A DNA stretch of 64,000 nucleotides, from contig JBCDKM010000003.1 of assembly GCA_038746605.1 (NCBI GenBank), forward strand, positions 218,615 through 282,614. Direction: 5' to 3'. Below, in pieces: positions 50,572-60,927 of this stretch; the first letter of the stretch is position 1; each line of letters opens with the position of its first letter. Below the pieces are notes generated by a model. The model was not told the origin of the DNA and did not search any database. It saw nothing but the letters and a program-made list of their open reading frames with translations. Source of the stretch: Rubricoccus sp038746605 (lineage in GTDB: Bacteria; Bacteroidota; Rhodothermia; Rhodothermales; Rubricoccaceae). The translations under genes were made by a program, and so were the position numbers.

Positions 50572-53232
50572 TCACCGCACGATGCTGAACCGGCGCGTCA
50601 CCGTGGTCTGGCCCACCACGAGCCGGAGGATGTAAGTGCCGGGTGTGAGGCCCTGTCCGTCCACCTCGACGGACTGGTGGACACCCCCGGCGAGGGCGAT
50701 CGGAGCGAAGGTGGCGATCTCGCGCCCGAGCAGGTCCAAGACCGTCGCCCGGAGCGTACCGGGCGCCTCGGAACGGACGCGAACGCTGAGGGCGCCAGCG
50801 GCCGGGTTGGGGATCACGGCAGAGACCTCCATCCCAGCGGAGGCGGTTTCTGTAGTGGTCGCTACTCCGAGGGAGCCGACCCAGGCCCCTCGGCAGAGGC
50901 TTCCCGCGTACACCACGCCCGGCTGGTCTGGGTCGCCCGCGAGGTCCGCGAACAGCCCGATGGGCACACGCTCCGTCCCCCCGAAGCGCTGCCAACTCGC
51001 GGCATCGTCCGTGGAATACCAGATGGCTTCTTCGCCGTCTATGTAGGCGTGAGCGTAGACCGTCGCGCGGGACTCGCCGGGAAGCGGCGCCCCGAAGCCG
51101 AACGCCCAGACGCTATCTGCTGACGTGATCTGGCTCCACGTCGCGCCGAAGTCTGTCGTGCGGTAGAGATCCGCCTGCGCGTCCACGTCGAACGTCTTGA
51201 CGAACGAGGCCCAGACTTCCCCGGCGCGCTGCGGGTGAGCTTCGAGGCGCGGGAAGCGGAAGTCCGGGAGGCAGTCTGAGCAAGCGTTACTCCACGTCTC
51301 GCCACCGTCTGCACTCGTCCAGAGCTGCGTCCCGAAGGGCGGCTCCACGAGCTTGACGTAGGCGTAGAAGCGGTCGCCGTCCACTCGGTCCGCGACGAGG
51401 TGCTGGCTCACCACGAAGTCGCCGCCTGCGGCCCAGTTGCCGCCGGGCACGTCGTAGCCCTGAACCGGGCGCCACGTCTGGCCCGCGTCCGATGTGACGT
51501 GCGGTGGCGTGACGACGCGCTCGGAAAATCCGTTGCAGGCGGGCCAGATCTGCCGCTGCGGGCTCCAGACCATCCGGTCGGGGTCCGTCGCGCTGATGGC
51601 GATGTTGCCCGCTGTGAGGAACGCGGTACAGGCGTCGTCCGGGTCCAGCGGATCGCCGAGGCCGGGGAGGTCGGCCCAGGTCTGGCCGCCGTCGCGCGTG
51701 ATCCGCGAGGCGGTGAGGTAGCCACTGTTTCGCGCGGCCACGGAGATGGCCACGAGAGGATCAGCAGGGGTGACAGCCACATCCGTCCCATTCTGCTGGG
51801 CCCCTTTCTCGAACGTCGTCGCGGGCATCTGCGCGGCGGAGATGTGCGAGAAGCCGAAGGCGTCGAAGACAGCGGAGTGGAACGCTGGGCCGGGGCCACC
51901 GGGCGCCTCGACATCGTGGATGCAAAGCTCTTCCATGCCACGCATCACGCCGACGAAGTCCAGCGTGGTGCCGTCTTGCAGGATGTCGTCGTAGCGATAG
52001 ATGCCCCAGCCGTTGGTGATCCAGACCTGGCGCGGGTCGGCGCGGTCGATAAGGGCGGCACCGCCGTAGGAGTAGACGCCGTCGCCCTCTTCTGCCCACG
52101 GCGGAAGCTTCACCACGCTGTCCAGTTGCTGATCCGGGCACTGGGTGTACGGGCCCTCGTCCGTCTGGATCTCCCAGGTGGGCGTCTCGGCGGTGAAGTT
52201 GCGCGAGAAGAAGACCTTCCGCGTGACGACGCCGAACGGGATCGCGACGACGAAGTCCGGGTCGGTCGGGTGGGCCGCGATGGCGTTCCAATCGTACGGT
52301 CCATAGACCGGGCACGGATCGGGCGGGGTTTTGTCCGCGACGGTGCCGCCCGTTCCGTCTGGCGTGTAGACGAGGATCGCGCCATCGTAGGGGTTGCCGC
52401 CATCGCCAGTGACGGCGACCTGGAGACGGCCGTGCGCGAACTCGGCGCGCATCGGGTTGTCTCGTGTACCCTCCATCGGGACCGCCAGCGCCCAGGTCTC
52501 GCCGCCATCGGCGGATCGGTAGACGCCCTCGCCCATCGTGCCGACGTAGACGTTGGCGGTGACGGTCTGCCCGCCTCGGGTGATGGTATCGGCCGGGTCG
52601 AAGACGACGAATGGGAGGCCGCCCGGGCCGCAGCCGTCGAGGTTGGGCTCCGTGCAGGGGCCGTCGTCCGGGCCTCCGTCATCACCCACGGTGGGGAAGC
52701 TGGCGACGCGCTCCCAGGTGGCGCCGCCGTCTAGCGTGCGCCAGAGGCCGTCCACGCGACTGCCGAAATAGACCACGTCGGAGTTGTTGGGGTCGACGGC
52801 CAGCCGCTCGCCTGCCCGCCGCCACGAGCCGTTCCCCGCCATCCCGACCTCGCGCGGAAACGCAGTGGCCGTCCACGTCGCGCCGTCGTCATCAGAGCGC
52901 ACAATGACGGCTCCCGGCCCGATCCCATCGAGGTTGCCCCCGAGCGCCGCCCAGATCCGTCCCGGGACGCGAGGGTCCAGCGCAAACGACTCCACGTCGG
53001 GCGACCATCGCTGCGTGCGTCGGAACTGACCGTCGAGGAGTGGCTGCCAGCGGTCGCCAGTCCAGCGGAAGATGCCGCCGACATCGGTGCGGGAGTAGAC
53101 GGACTCGGTCTCAGGATGCGCGAGGAGGCCGGTGACGTAGCCGTAGCCGCGCACGTCAGCGTTGGTCCAGGTCTGGGCGGAGACGAGGGGAGCGGCGAGG
53201 AGCGCCAGCGCGGCGAGAGGGAAAACGCGCAC
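50572..53232 (-). CDS. GH74-like beta-propeller protein with T9SS sorting domain
   Basis: An 886-residue exported protein. Signal peptide to residue 19, then Gln. The body is a tandem beta-propeller with sialidase/BNR turns (SDDDGATWT, DGGATWERV, DGGETWS) and an N-terminus like GH74 xyloglucan hydrolases: GYVTGLLAHPETESVYSRTDVGG (part), RWQPLLD, ESFALDPRVPGRIWAA and GERLAVDPNNSDVVYFGSRVDGLWRT. The first catalytic Asp of GH74 would be Asp50 in SRTDVGG; the second may be the Asp in FDAFGFSH near 445, less certain. The last 80 residues are a type A sorting domain (VIPNPAAGALSVRV, GTYILRLVVGQ). Activity on xyloglucan is a reasonable but untested idea. Confidence 0.82.
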   Translation of the reverse strand: MRVFPLAALALLAAPLVSAQTWTNADVRGYGYVTGLLAHPETESVYSRTDVGGIFRWTGDRWQPLLDGQFRRTQRWSPDVESFALDPRVPGRIWAALGGNLDGIGPGAVIVRSDDDGATWTATAFPREVGMAGNGSWRRAGERLAVDPNNSDVVYFGSRVDGLWRTLDGGATWERVASFPTVGDDGGPDDGPCTEPNLDGCGPGGLPFVVFDPADTITRGGQTVTANVYVGTMGEGVYRSADGGETWALAVPMEGTRDNPMRAEFAHGRLQVAVTGDGGNPYDGAILVYTPDGTGGTVADKTPPDPCPVYGPYDWNAIAAHPTDPDFVVAIPFGVVTRKVFFSRNFTAETPTWEIQTDEGPYTQCPDQQLDSVVKLPPWAEEGDGVYSYGGAALIDRADPRQVWITNGWGIYRYDDILQDGTTLDFVGVMRGMEELCIHDVEAPGGPGPAFHSAVFDAFGFSHISAAQMPATTFEKGAQQNGTDVAVTPADPLVAISVAARNSGYLTASRITRDGGQTWADLPGLGDPLDPDDACTAFLTAGNIAISATDPDRMVWSPQRQIWPACNGFSERVVTPPHVTSDAGQTWRPVQGYDVPGGNWAAGGDFVVSQHLVADRVDGDRFYAYVKLVEPPFGTQLWTSADGGETWSNACSDCLPDFRFPRLEAHPQRAGEVWASFVKTFDVDAQADLYRTTDFGATWSQITSADSVWAFGFGAPLPGESRATVYAHAYIDGEEAIWYSTDDAASWQRFGGTERVPIGLFADLAGDPDQPGVVYAGSLCRGAWVGSLGVATTTETASAGMEVSAVIPNPAAGALSVRVRSEAPGTLRATVLDLLGREIATFAPIALAGGVHQSVEVDGQGLTPGTYILRLVVGQTTVTRRFSIVR

Positions 53233-53327
53233 GGGTTTCAGTCAGGAATGAAAGTCCCCGAAGGGTAGGGGATTCCCCGGTGCAGGTCAAGCCTCGTGGC
53301 TGAGGGGTGGCGGAGGATCGACCCTGC

Positions 53328-53347
53328 CCGCCTCGGTGCCGAGGCGG
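53328..53347. repeat. Intergenic hairpin repeat, short form
   Basis: CCGCCTCGG (53328-53336) and CCGAGGCGG (53339-53347), loop TG. Between divergent genes. Confidence 0.92.
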
Positions 53348-53391
53348 AGGGGGCAAGGTGGATTCGGCCGGTCCTTCGCGAAGGGCGCCGG

Positions 53392-53397
53392 TAGCTT
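53392..53397 (+). promoter_or_regulatory. Candidate -10 box of purL (TAGCTT)
   Basis: TAGCTT in the context GCCGGTAGC, 25 bases before the purL ATG. Confidence 0.4.
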
Positions 53398-53421
53398 TCC
53401 GCGAGCCCTCCCGCACGCCCG

Positions 53422-55737
53422 ATGAGCACGCCGAACGACACTCCCGCGCCTCGTCTTCCCGGTGCGCCCGCACCCCGCCCTGAGGACCCGCCCGTGACCC
53501 CCGAGGTCGTCGCCGATCACGGCCTTTCCGAGGACGAGTACGCGATGATCTGCGACTACCTGGGCCGCGAACCGACGCTCACGGAGTTGGGCATCTACTC
53601 CGTGATGTGGAGCGAGCACTGCTCGTACAAGAACTCCATCGCGTTGCTCAAAACGCTCCCGCGCGAGGGCGACAACCTCCTCGCCGAGGCGGGCGAGGAG
53701 AACGCCGGGCTGGTCGACATCGGGGACGGACTGGCGGTGGCGTTCAAGATCGAGAGCCACAACCACCCCAGCGCCGTGGAGCCCTACCAGGGCGCGGCGA
53801 CGGGCGTCGGCGGCATCCAGCGAGACATCTTCACGATGGGCGCGCGGCCCATCGCGAGCCTCAACTCGCTCCGGTTCGGAAGCCTCGAAAACCCCCGCGT
53901 GCGCTTCCTCGTGGATGGTGTCGTGCGCGGCATCGGCGGGTACGGCAATTCGTTCGGCGTGCCGACCGTCGCGGGCGAGGTCGTCTTCGACCCGGCCTAC
54001 GAGGGTAACCCGCTCGTCAACGCGATGAGCGTCGGCCTCGTGAAAGTCGGCGAGACGATCAGCGCGACGGCCGAGGGTGTAGGCAACCCCGTGTTCATCG
54101 TGGGCAGTGCGACGGGCCGCGACGGCATCCACGGCGCGACGTTCGCGAGCGAGGAGATCAGCGAGGAGTCCGAGGCGAAGCGCCCCAGCGTACAGGTCGG
54201 CGATCCGTTCACGGAGAAGCTGCTCCTCGAAGCGAGCCTGGAAGTCATCAAAACCGGCGCGGTCGTCGGGATGCAGGACATGGGCGCGGCGGGAATCACC
54301 TGCTCGTCCAGTGAGATGAGTGCGAAGGGCGGTGTCGGGATGGACATCCAGTTGGAAAAAACGCCGCAGCGCGAGAGCGGCATGACGCCCTACGAGATCC
54401 TCCTGAGCGAGAGCCAGGAGCGGATGCTCCTCGTGGTGGAAAAAGGCCGTGAGCACGAGGTGGAGGCCGTCTTCGACAAGTGGGACCTCCACGCGGTCCA
54501 GATCGGCGTGGTGACGGACACCCAGCGCGTGCGTGTCTTCTGGCACGGCGACCTCGTGGCGGATGTGCCCGCCGACTCGCTGGTCCTCGGCGGCGGCGCC
54601 CCGGTCTACCACCGCGAGACCTCGCGCCCGACCTACCTCGACGAGACCCAGGCCTTCGACCCTGCCCGCCTCGGCGATGTCACCGAGGCGGGCGAGGTGC
54701 TCAAGAACCTCCTCGGCAGCCCCACCATTGCGAGCAAGCGCTGGGTCTTTGAGCAGTACGACACCCACGTCCGCACCAACACCGTTGCCGGGCCGGGCCC
54801 GACCGATGCCGCCGTGGTCCGCATCAAGGGCACGGATCGCGGCCTCGCGGCGAAGACGGACTGCAACGGGCGGTACGTGTACCTCAACCCGCGCCGGGGC
54901 GGGCAGATCGCGGTCGCGGAGTCCGCACGCAACGTGGTCTGCGCGGGCGGCAAGCCGCTGGCCGTCACCAACTGCCTCAACTTCGGCAACCCGTACAAGC
55001 CCGAGGTCTACTGGCAGTTCACCGAGGCTGTCGGCGGGATGGGCGACGCCTGCCGCGCGTTCGATACGCCGGTCACGGGTGGCAACGTCAGCTTTTACAA
55101 CGAGAACCCGGACGGCGCGATTTACCCCACGCCCACCATTGGGATGGTCGGCCTCGTGGAGAACGTGGAGGCGCACACCACCACGGCGGACTTCAAGGCA
55201 GAGGGCGACGTGCTGATCCTCGTCACGCCCGCCGCGTGGCAGCACACCGGCGGCGTGGAGGGCTCCGAGTACCTCGCGTACCTCCACGGTCAGGTCACGG
55301 GCGACGCCCCGCACCTCGATCTGGACGAGGAGAAAGCCGTCCAGGCTGCCGTTCTCGCGTCCATCCGCTCTGGCCGCGTGCAGAGCGCGCACGATGTCTC
55401 CGATGGTGGCCTCGCGGTTTGTCTCGCGGAATCCTGCATTCACGGCGGTCTCGGCGCGACGGTAGAACTCCCCGACCTCGATGCGCGGCTGGATGCGGTT
55501 CTCTTCGGTGAGGCGCAGAGCCGGGTCGTGCTGAGCGTGCCTGCGGGTGAGGCGGGGTACGTGCGCCAGATGATCAAGTCGTATGGCGCGCAGGGAACTG
55601 AGATCGGAACCGTGGGCGGCGACCGGCTGGTCGTCTCGGTCGGCGGCGCGACGGTCGTGGACGAGGCCGTCGGGGACCTCGCGGAGCCGTTCCACACGGC
55701 GATTCCGAACGCGATGGACCGGGCCGTCGCGGCGTAA
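53422..55737 (+). CDS. purL: Phosphoribosylformylglycinamidine synthase subunit PurL
   Basis: ATP-dependent conversion of FGAR to FGAM in purine synthesis, 771 residues, the short PurL that works with separate PurQ and PurS. Motifs: MWSEHCSYKNS (about 55-65), the FKIESHNHPSAVEPYQGAATGVGG ATP-binding region (in part), GDPFTEKLLLEASL, GMQDMGAAGI and DVSDGGLAVCLAE. The first 25 residues are Pro-rich and not part of the family, so the real start may be GTG 53494. An in-frame inverted repeat of the hairpin family lies at 54665-54692 in a surface loop (PARLGDVTEAGE). Confidence 0.96.
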   Translation: MSTPNDTPAPRLPGAPAPRPEDPPVTPEVVADHGLSEDEYAMICDYLGREPTLTELGIYSVMWSEHCSYKNSIALLKTLPREGDNLLAEAGEENAGLVDIGDGLAVAFKIESHNHPSAVEPYQGAATGVGGIQRDIFTMGARPIASLNSLRFGSLENPRVRFLVDGVVRGIGGYGNSFGVPTVAGEVVFDPAYEGNPLVNAMSVGLVKVGETISATAEGVGNPVFIVGSATGRDGIHGATFASEEISEESEAKRPSVQVGDPFTEKLLLEASLEVIKTGAVVGMQDMGAAGITCSSSEMSAKGGVGMDIQLEKTPQRESGMTPYEILLSESQERMLLVVEKGREHEVEAVFDKWDLHAVQIGVVTDTQRVRVFWHGDLVADVPADSLVLGGGAPVYHRETSRPTYLDETQAFDPARLGDVTEAGEVLKNLLGSPTIASKRWVFEQYDTHVRTNTVAGPGPTDAAVVRIKGTDRGLAAKTDCNGRYVYLNPRRGGQIAVAESARNVVCAGGKPLAVTNCLNFGNPYKPEVYWQFTEAVGGMGDACRAFDTPVTGGNVSFYNENPDGAIYPTPTIGMVGLVENVEAHTTTADFKAEGDVLILVTPAAWQHTGGVEGSEYLAYLHGQVTGDAPHLDLDEEKAVQAAVLASIRSGRVQSAHDVSDGGLAVCLAESCIHGGLGATVELPDLDARLDAVLFGEAQSRVVLSVPAGEAGYVRQMIKSYGAQGTEIGTVGGDRLVVSVGGATVVDEAVGDLAEPFHTAIPNAMDRAVAA
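54665..54692. repeat. Hairpin repeat inside purL
   Basis: CCCGCCTCGG (54665-54674) and CCGAGGCGGG (54683-54692), 10-bp stem and 8-base loop, in frame. Confidence 0.65.
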
Positions 55738-55743
55738 CCCCTT

Positions 55744-55777
55744 CCGCCTCGGTGGTCCCACGGAGGCACCGAGGTGG
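55744..55777. repeat. Intergenic hairpin repeat, long-loop form
   Basis: CCGCCTCGG (55744-55752) and CCGAGGTGG (55769-55777), insert with TCCCACGGA. Between convergent purL and a sensor kinase gene. Confidence 0.88.
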
Positions 55778-55803
55778 GGCGTGCTGCCTGTCGCGACGCG
55801 CCC

Positions 55804-57156
55804 TTACGGGCGGAGGATCGCGGGACGGACGGCTGCGCTCATGGCGGCGTCTGGCGGGAAGGCGCGGCGGTCCTCCTCGGCGACGCCGGGGGCCAGGCGT
55901 GGGAACCAGATGCTGAACGTGCTGCCCACGCCCTTGCGGCTCTCCACCGCGATGCTGCCGCCCATCAACGTCACGAGTCGGTGCGTGATCGCGAGGCCGA
56001 GACCGGAGCCCTCGTGGCGGCGTGCGTCCCCTTCGGACTCCTGGCGGAACTCGCTAAAGAGCTCCGGCACGAACGCTTCGTCGATGCCGATGCCCGTGTC
56101 CGCCACGCGGAGGATCACCTCGGAGCCGTCCAGTCCGAGCGAGACGGTGACACCGCCCACCTCGGTAAACTTGATGGCGTTCCCGACGAGGTTGGTCACG
56201 ACGCGGTCTAGCGCGCCTGCGTCGATCACGACAGGCAGTGGATCCTCGGCGATCTGGACGTGAAGTGAGAGATTCTTGGTCTCGGCCAGGGAGCGGAGCA
56301 GCCCGACCGACTGACGGACGTGCTGCGCGAGGTCGAGCGGGCGCGGGTACAGTGCCTCGGTGCCAGAGTCCAGCCGCGCGAGGTCGAGGATGGAGTTCAA
56401 TGTGTCGAGAAGCCGCATGCCGCCCTTCTCGATGATCTGCGCCAGCTCGCGAGGTTCTCCCGCGACCTCCTCGCCGAGCAACTCGGCGTAGCCGATGATA
56501 GCGGTCAGTGGGGTACGGATCTCGTGGCTCATGTTTGCCAGGAACGCGCTCTTGAGCCGTGCGACTTCCTCGGCATCGCGGCGGGCGGCGAGCAACTCGG
56601 CCTCGTAGGCCCGGCGGGCGCCTACGTCCCGCGCGAGGGAGAGCACACGGCGTTCTCCACTGACCTCCACGACGCGAGACTCGAACTCGAAGAGCGGCGG
56701 CGCTTCTCCCTCGGGTGCCACCAGGCCGAGGTCACAGCGGCCGTTGCCCTTCGCGCGAAGCACCACGAGGTGGGCCTCCACGCGGTCGTGGTAGCCGGGC
56801 GCGACGACCTCGAAGAGTGACGGGATCTCGTCGTCCGGGTCGAGCCCAAACGCCGTCTGCGCTGCAGCGTTGAGATCCACGGCTTGCCCGTTCAAGTCAT
56901 GCACGATGACGGCGTCCGAGGCGCTGCGGAGGAGGGCGCGGTAGTAGCCCTCGGAGAGCCGCAACTCGGCCATGCTGCGGCTGAGGTGAGTGCGGAGCCA
57001 CGCGATCCAGGCCGTCGCGCCTGCGAGAAGCGCCAGCGCACCGAGCGCGAGCCACGTCATCTGGGCCGACGTGAACGGAGACACGGCGGTTAGCGGAGAG
57101 GTGGCGTCGAGCGCGAGCAGGTCCGCCGGGAAGGAGACGAGGGCGAGGGCCCGCAC
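55804..57156 (-). CDS. Membrane PAS sensor histidine kinase
   Basis: A 450-residue kinase starting at GTG. A membrane helix at about 33-53 (MTWLALGALALLAGATAWIAWL), a PAS domain (about 68-185, YYRALLRSASDAVIVHDLNG), HisKA with His211 in FLANMSHEIRTPLTAIIGYAELL, and HATPase_c (NAIKFTEVGG, DTGIGIDE, GSGLGLAI). Its catalytic core is plainly related to that of the kinase just upstream. The gene starts two bases after the stop of that kinase, so both come from one transcript, yet no response regulator is present. It may form a heterodimer with the neighbour. Confidence 0.92.
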   Translation of the reverse strand: MRALALVSFPADLLALDATSPLTAVSPFTSAQMTWLALGALALLAGATAWIAWLRTHLSRSMAELRLSEGYYRALLRSASDAVIVHDLNGQAVDLNAAAQTAFGLDPDDEIPSLFEVVAPGYHDRVEAHLVVLRAKGNGRCDLGLVAPEGEAPPLFEFESRVVEVSGERRVLSLARDVGARRAYEAELLAARRDAEEVARLKSAFLANMSHEIRTPLTAIIGYAELLGEEVAGEPRELAQIIEKGGMRLLDTLNSILDLARLDSGTEALYPRPLDLAQHVRQSVGLLRSLAETKNLSLHVQIAEDPLPVVIDAGALDRVVTNLVGNAIKFTEVGGVTVSLGLDGSEVILRVADTGIGIDEAFVPELFSEFRQESEGDARRHEGSGLGLAITHRLVTLMGGSIAVESRKGVGSTFSIWFPRLAPGVAEEDRRAFPPDAAMSAAVRPAILRP

Positions 57157-57158
57157 GG

Positions 57159-59195
<2,037 letters not shown>

Positions 59196-59225
59196 GGTTG
59201 CCCCGGTATCGGCGCTCTCGGGCGG

Positions 59226-59231
59226 ACTCTA
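59226..59231 (-). promoter_or_regulatory. Candidate -10 box (TAGAGT)
   Basis: Minus-strand TAGAGT, 30 bases before the OB-fold kinase ATG. Confidence 0.3.
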
Positions 59232-59290
59232 AACCGCCAGCCGCGAGAAGTGCACGGGACCCGCACTCGGCCTTCTCGGGGGGGACGCCG

Positions 59291-59296
59291 TAGCTT
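59291..59296 (+). promoter_or_regulatory. Candidate -10 box of trxA (TAGCTT)
   Basis: TAGCTT in the context GCCGTAGC, 73 bases before the trxA ATG. Confidence 0.35.
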
Positions 59297-59368
59297 CACG
59301 GCCCCTCGTGGAACACGCCCCCGCCCCCGCGCCGTTTCACCCTCCTGTACCAACCCAAACCCCCTGAC

Positions 59369-59713
59369 ATGGCCGACAACGCCCTGTACATCACCGCCAC
59401 CGACTCCACCTTTGCAGACGAGGTTCTCAACAGCGACGTGCCCGTCCTCGTCGACTTCTGGGCGACGTGGTGTGGCCCCTGCCGGGTCATCGCGCCGACC
59501 ATCGAGGAGGTCGCGACCGAGTACGAGGGCCGTGCGCGGGTCGCGAAGCTGGATGTGGACAACAACCCGCAGACGGCGCAGCAGTACGGCATTCGCTCCA
59601 TCCCGAGCCTGATCTTCTTCAAGGACGGTCGCCCCGTGGACCAGCTCGTCGGCGTGGTGCCGAAGAACGTTCTCGCGCAGAAGCTGGACGAGCTCATCGG
59701 CCAGGAGGTTTAG
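59369..59713 (+). CDS. trxA: Thioredoxin
   Basis: Small dithiol protein that keeps cytoplasmic proteins reduced, 114 residues. The redox site is WCGPC (Cys35 and Cys38), with the cis-proline in RSIPSL and the buried Asp in LVDFWATW. No signal peptide. Its reductase follows 109 bases downstream, with a hairpin repeat in between. Confidence 0.97.
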   Translation: MADNALYITATDSTFADEVLNSDVPVLVDFWATWCGPCRVIAPTIEEVATEYEGRARVAKLDVDNNPQTAQQYGIRSIPSLIFFKDGRPVDQLVGVVPKNVLAQKLDELIGQEV

Positions 59714-59722
59714 CCGACCTGC

Positions 59723-59744
59723 CCCGCCTCGGCACCGAGGCGGG
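59723..59744. repeat. Intergenic hairpin repeat, short form
   Basis: CCCGCCTCGG (59723-59732) and CCGAGGCGGG (59735-59744), 10-bp stem, loop CA. Lies between trxA and trxB, ten bases after the trxA stop. Confidence 0.92.
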
Positions 59745-59822
59745 CCTAGTCACTGTCTCCGCGAGGGCGCCTTCACTCGGCGCCCTCGCGCGTATTCTGC
59801 TCCCCCTGCTTCCGATCCCCTG

Positions 59823-60869
59823 ATGCGTACTCCTCTCCCTGATGGTCTCGACTGGGACGCGGCCGAGCGTCGCGCCGTCGTCATTCTGGGCAGCGGCCCT
59901 GCTGGGCTGACTGCTGCTCTTTACGCTGCCCGTGCCAACCTCTCGCCGCTCGTGCTCCAGGGCCTGGAGCCTGGCGGCCAGCTCACTACCACCACCGACG
60001 TCGAGAACTTCCCCGGCTACCCCGACGGCATCATGGGGCCGGAGATGATGAGTCAGTTCGAGGCCCAGGCCATGCGCTTCGGCGCAGAGCTTCGCTTCGG
60101 GATGGTGACGCATGTGGACCTCTCCGGCTCGCCGCACAAGCTGGTCATGGACGAGTCCACGCCGATCCTCGCGGACGCTGTCATCGTGGCGACGGGCGCG
60201 AGCGCGAAGTACCTCGGCTTGGAGAACGAGCGGCGTCTCCTCGGGCGTGGCGTGAGCGCCTGCGCCACCTGCGACGGCGCTTTCTTCCGCGACGAAGAAA
60301 TCGCCATCGTGGGCGGCGGGGACACCGCGATGGAGGAAGCCCAGTTCCTGACGCGCTTCGCGAGCACCGTGCACCTGATCCATCGCCGCGACGCGCTTCG
60401 CGCCAGCCAGATCATGCAGGACCGCGTGCTCTCCAATCCGAAGGTGCAGATGCACTGGAACACGGTGGTCACAGACGTCAACGGCGAGAACGCCGTGGAG
60501 TCCCTCTCGCTGAAAGACACCGTGACGGGCGAAACGCGCGAGTTGCCCGTGACGGGCTTCTTCGTCGCCATCGGGCACAAGCCAAACACGGACCTGTTCC
60601 AGGGCTGGCTGACGATGGACGACAACGGCTACGTCCTCACGGCTCCAGACTCCACGACCACCGAGATCCCGGGCGTCTTCGTCTCTGGCGACGCGCAGGA
60701 CCACGTGTACCGCCAGGCTGTGACGGCGGCGGGCACCGGCTGCATGGCCGCCATCGACGCCGAGCGCTGGCTCGCGGAGCAGGACGTGATCGAGGAGACG
60801 CGAACTGAAACGGAGTGGCATTCGGCCCCGGCCAACGGCTCCGCCAGTGGCGAGCCGGTGGAGGCCTGA
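59823..60869 (+). CDS. trxB: Thioredoxin-disulfide reductase
   Basis: NADPH-dependent flavoprotein that reduces thioredoxin, 348 residues. FAD-binding GSGPAGLTAALYAARANL (about 22-39), redox pair CATC (Cys147 and Cys150) in SACATCDGAFF, NADPH-binding GGGDTAMEEA and the C-terminal FAD motif GVFVSGDAQDHVYRQAVTAAGTGCMAA (in part). The last 25 residues form a Ser/Glu-rich tail beyond the usual end. trxA and trxB lying together is the classical arrangement. Confidence 0.96.
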   Translation: MRTPLPDGLDWDAAERRAVVILGSGPAGLTAALYAARANLSPLVLQGLEPGGQLTTTTDVENFPGYPDGIMGPEMMSQFEAQAMRFGAELRFGMVTHVDLSGSPHKLVMDESTPILADAVIVATGASAKYLGLENERRLLGRGVSACATCDGAFFRDEEIAIVGGGDTAMEEAQFLTRFASTVHLIHRRDALRASQIMQDRVLSNPKVQMHWNTVVTDVNGENAVESLSLKDTVTGETRELPVTGFFVAIGHKPNTDLFQGWLTMDDNGYVLTAPDSTTTEIPGVFVSGDAQDHVYRQAVTAAGTGCMAAIDAERWLAEQDVIEETRTETEWHSAPANGSASGEPVEA

Positions 60870-60875
60870 CCCCAT

Positions 60876-60921
60876 CCGCCTCGGGCAGAGTGCGGGTACT
60901 CCCACGAACGCACCGAGGCGG
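60876..60921. repeat. Intergenic hairpin repeat, long-loop form
   Basis: CCGCCTCGG (60876-60884) and CCGAGGCGG (60913-60921) around 28 bases that hold an inner GTGCG/CGCAC stem. Between convergent trxB and the ABC exporter gene. Confidence 0.85.
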
Positions 60922-60927
60922 ACGTAG

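Noticed and set aside
53287..55761. Minus-strand open frame of about 820 codons opposite purL
   Set aside because: Antisense shadow of purL; its composition mirrors codon bias.
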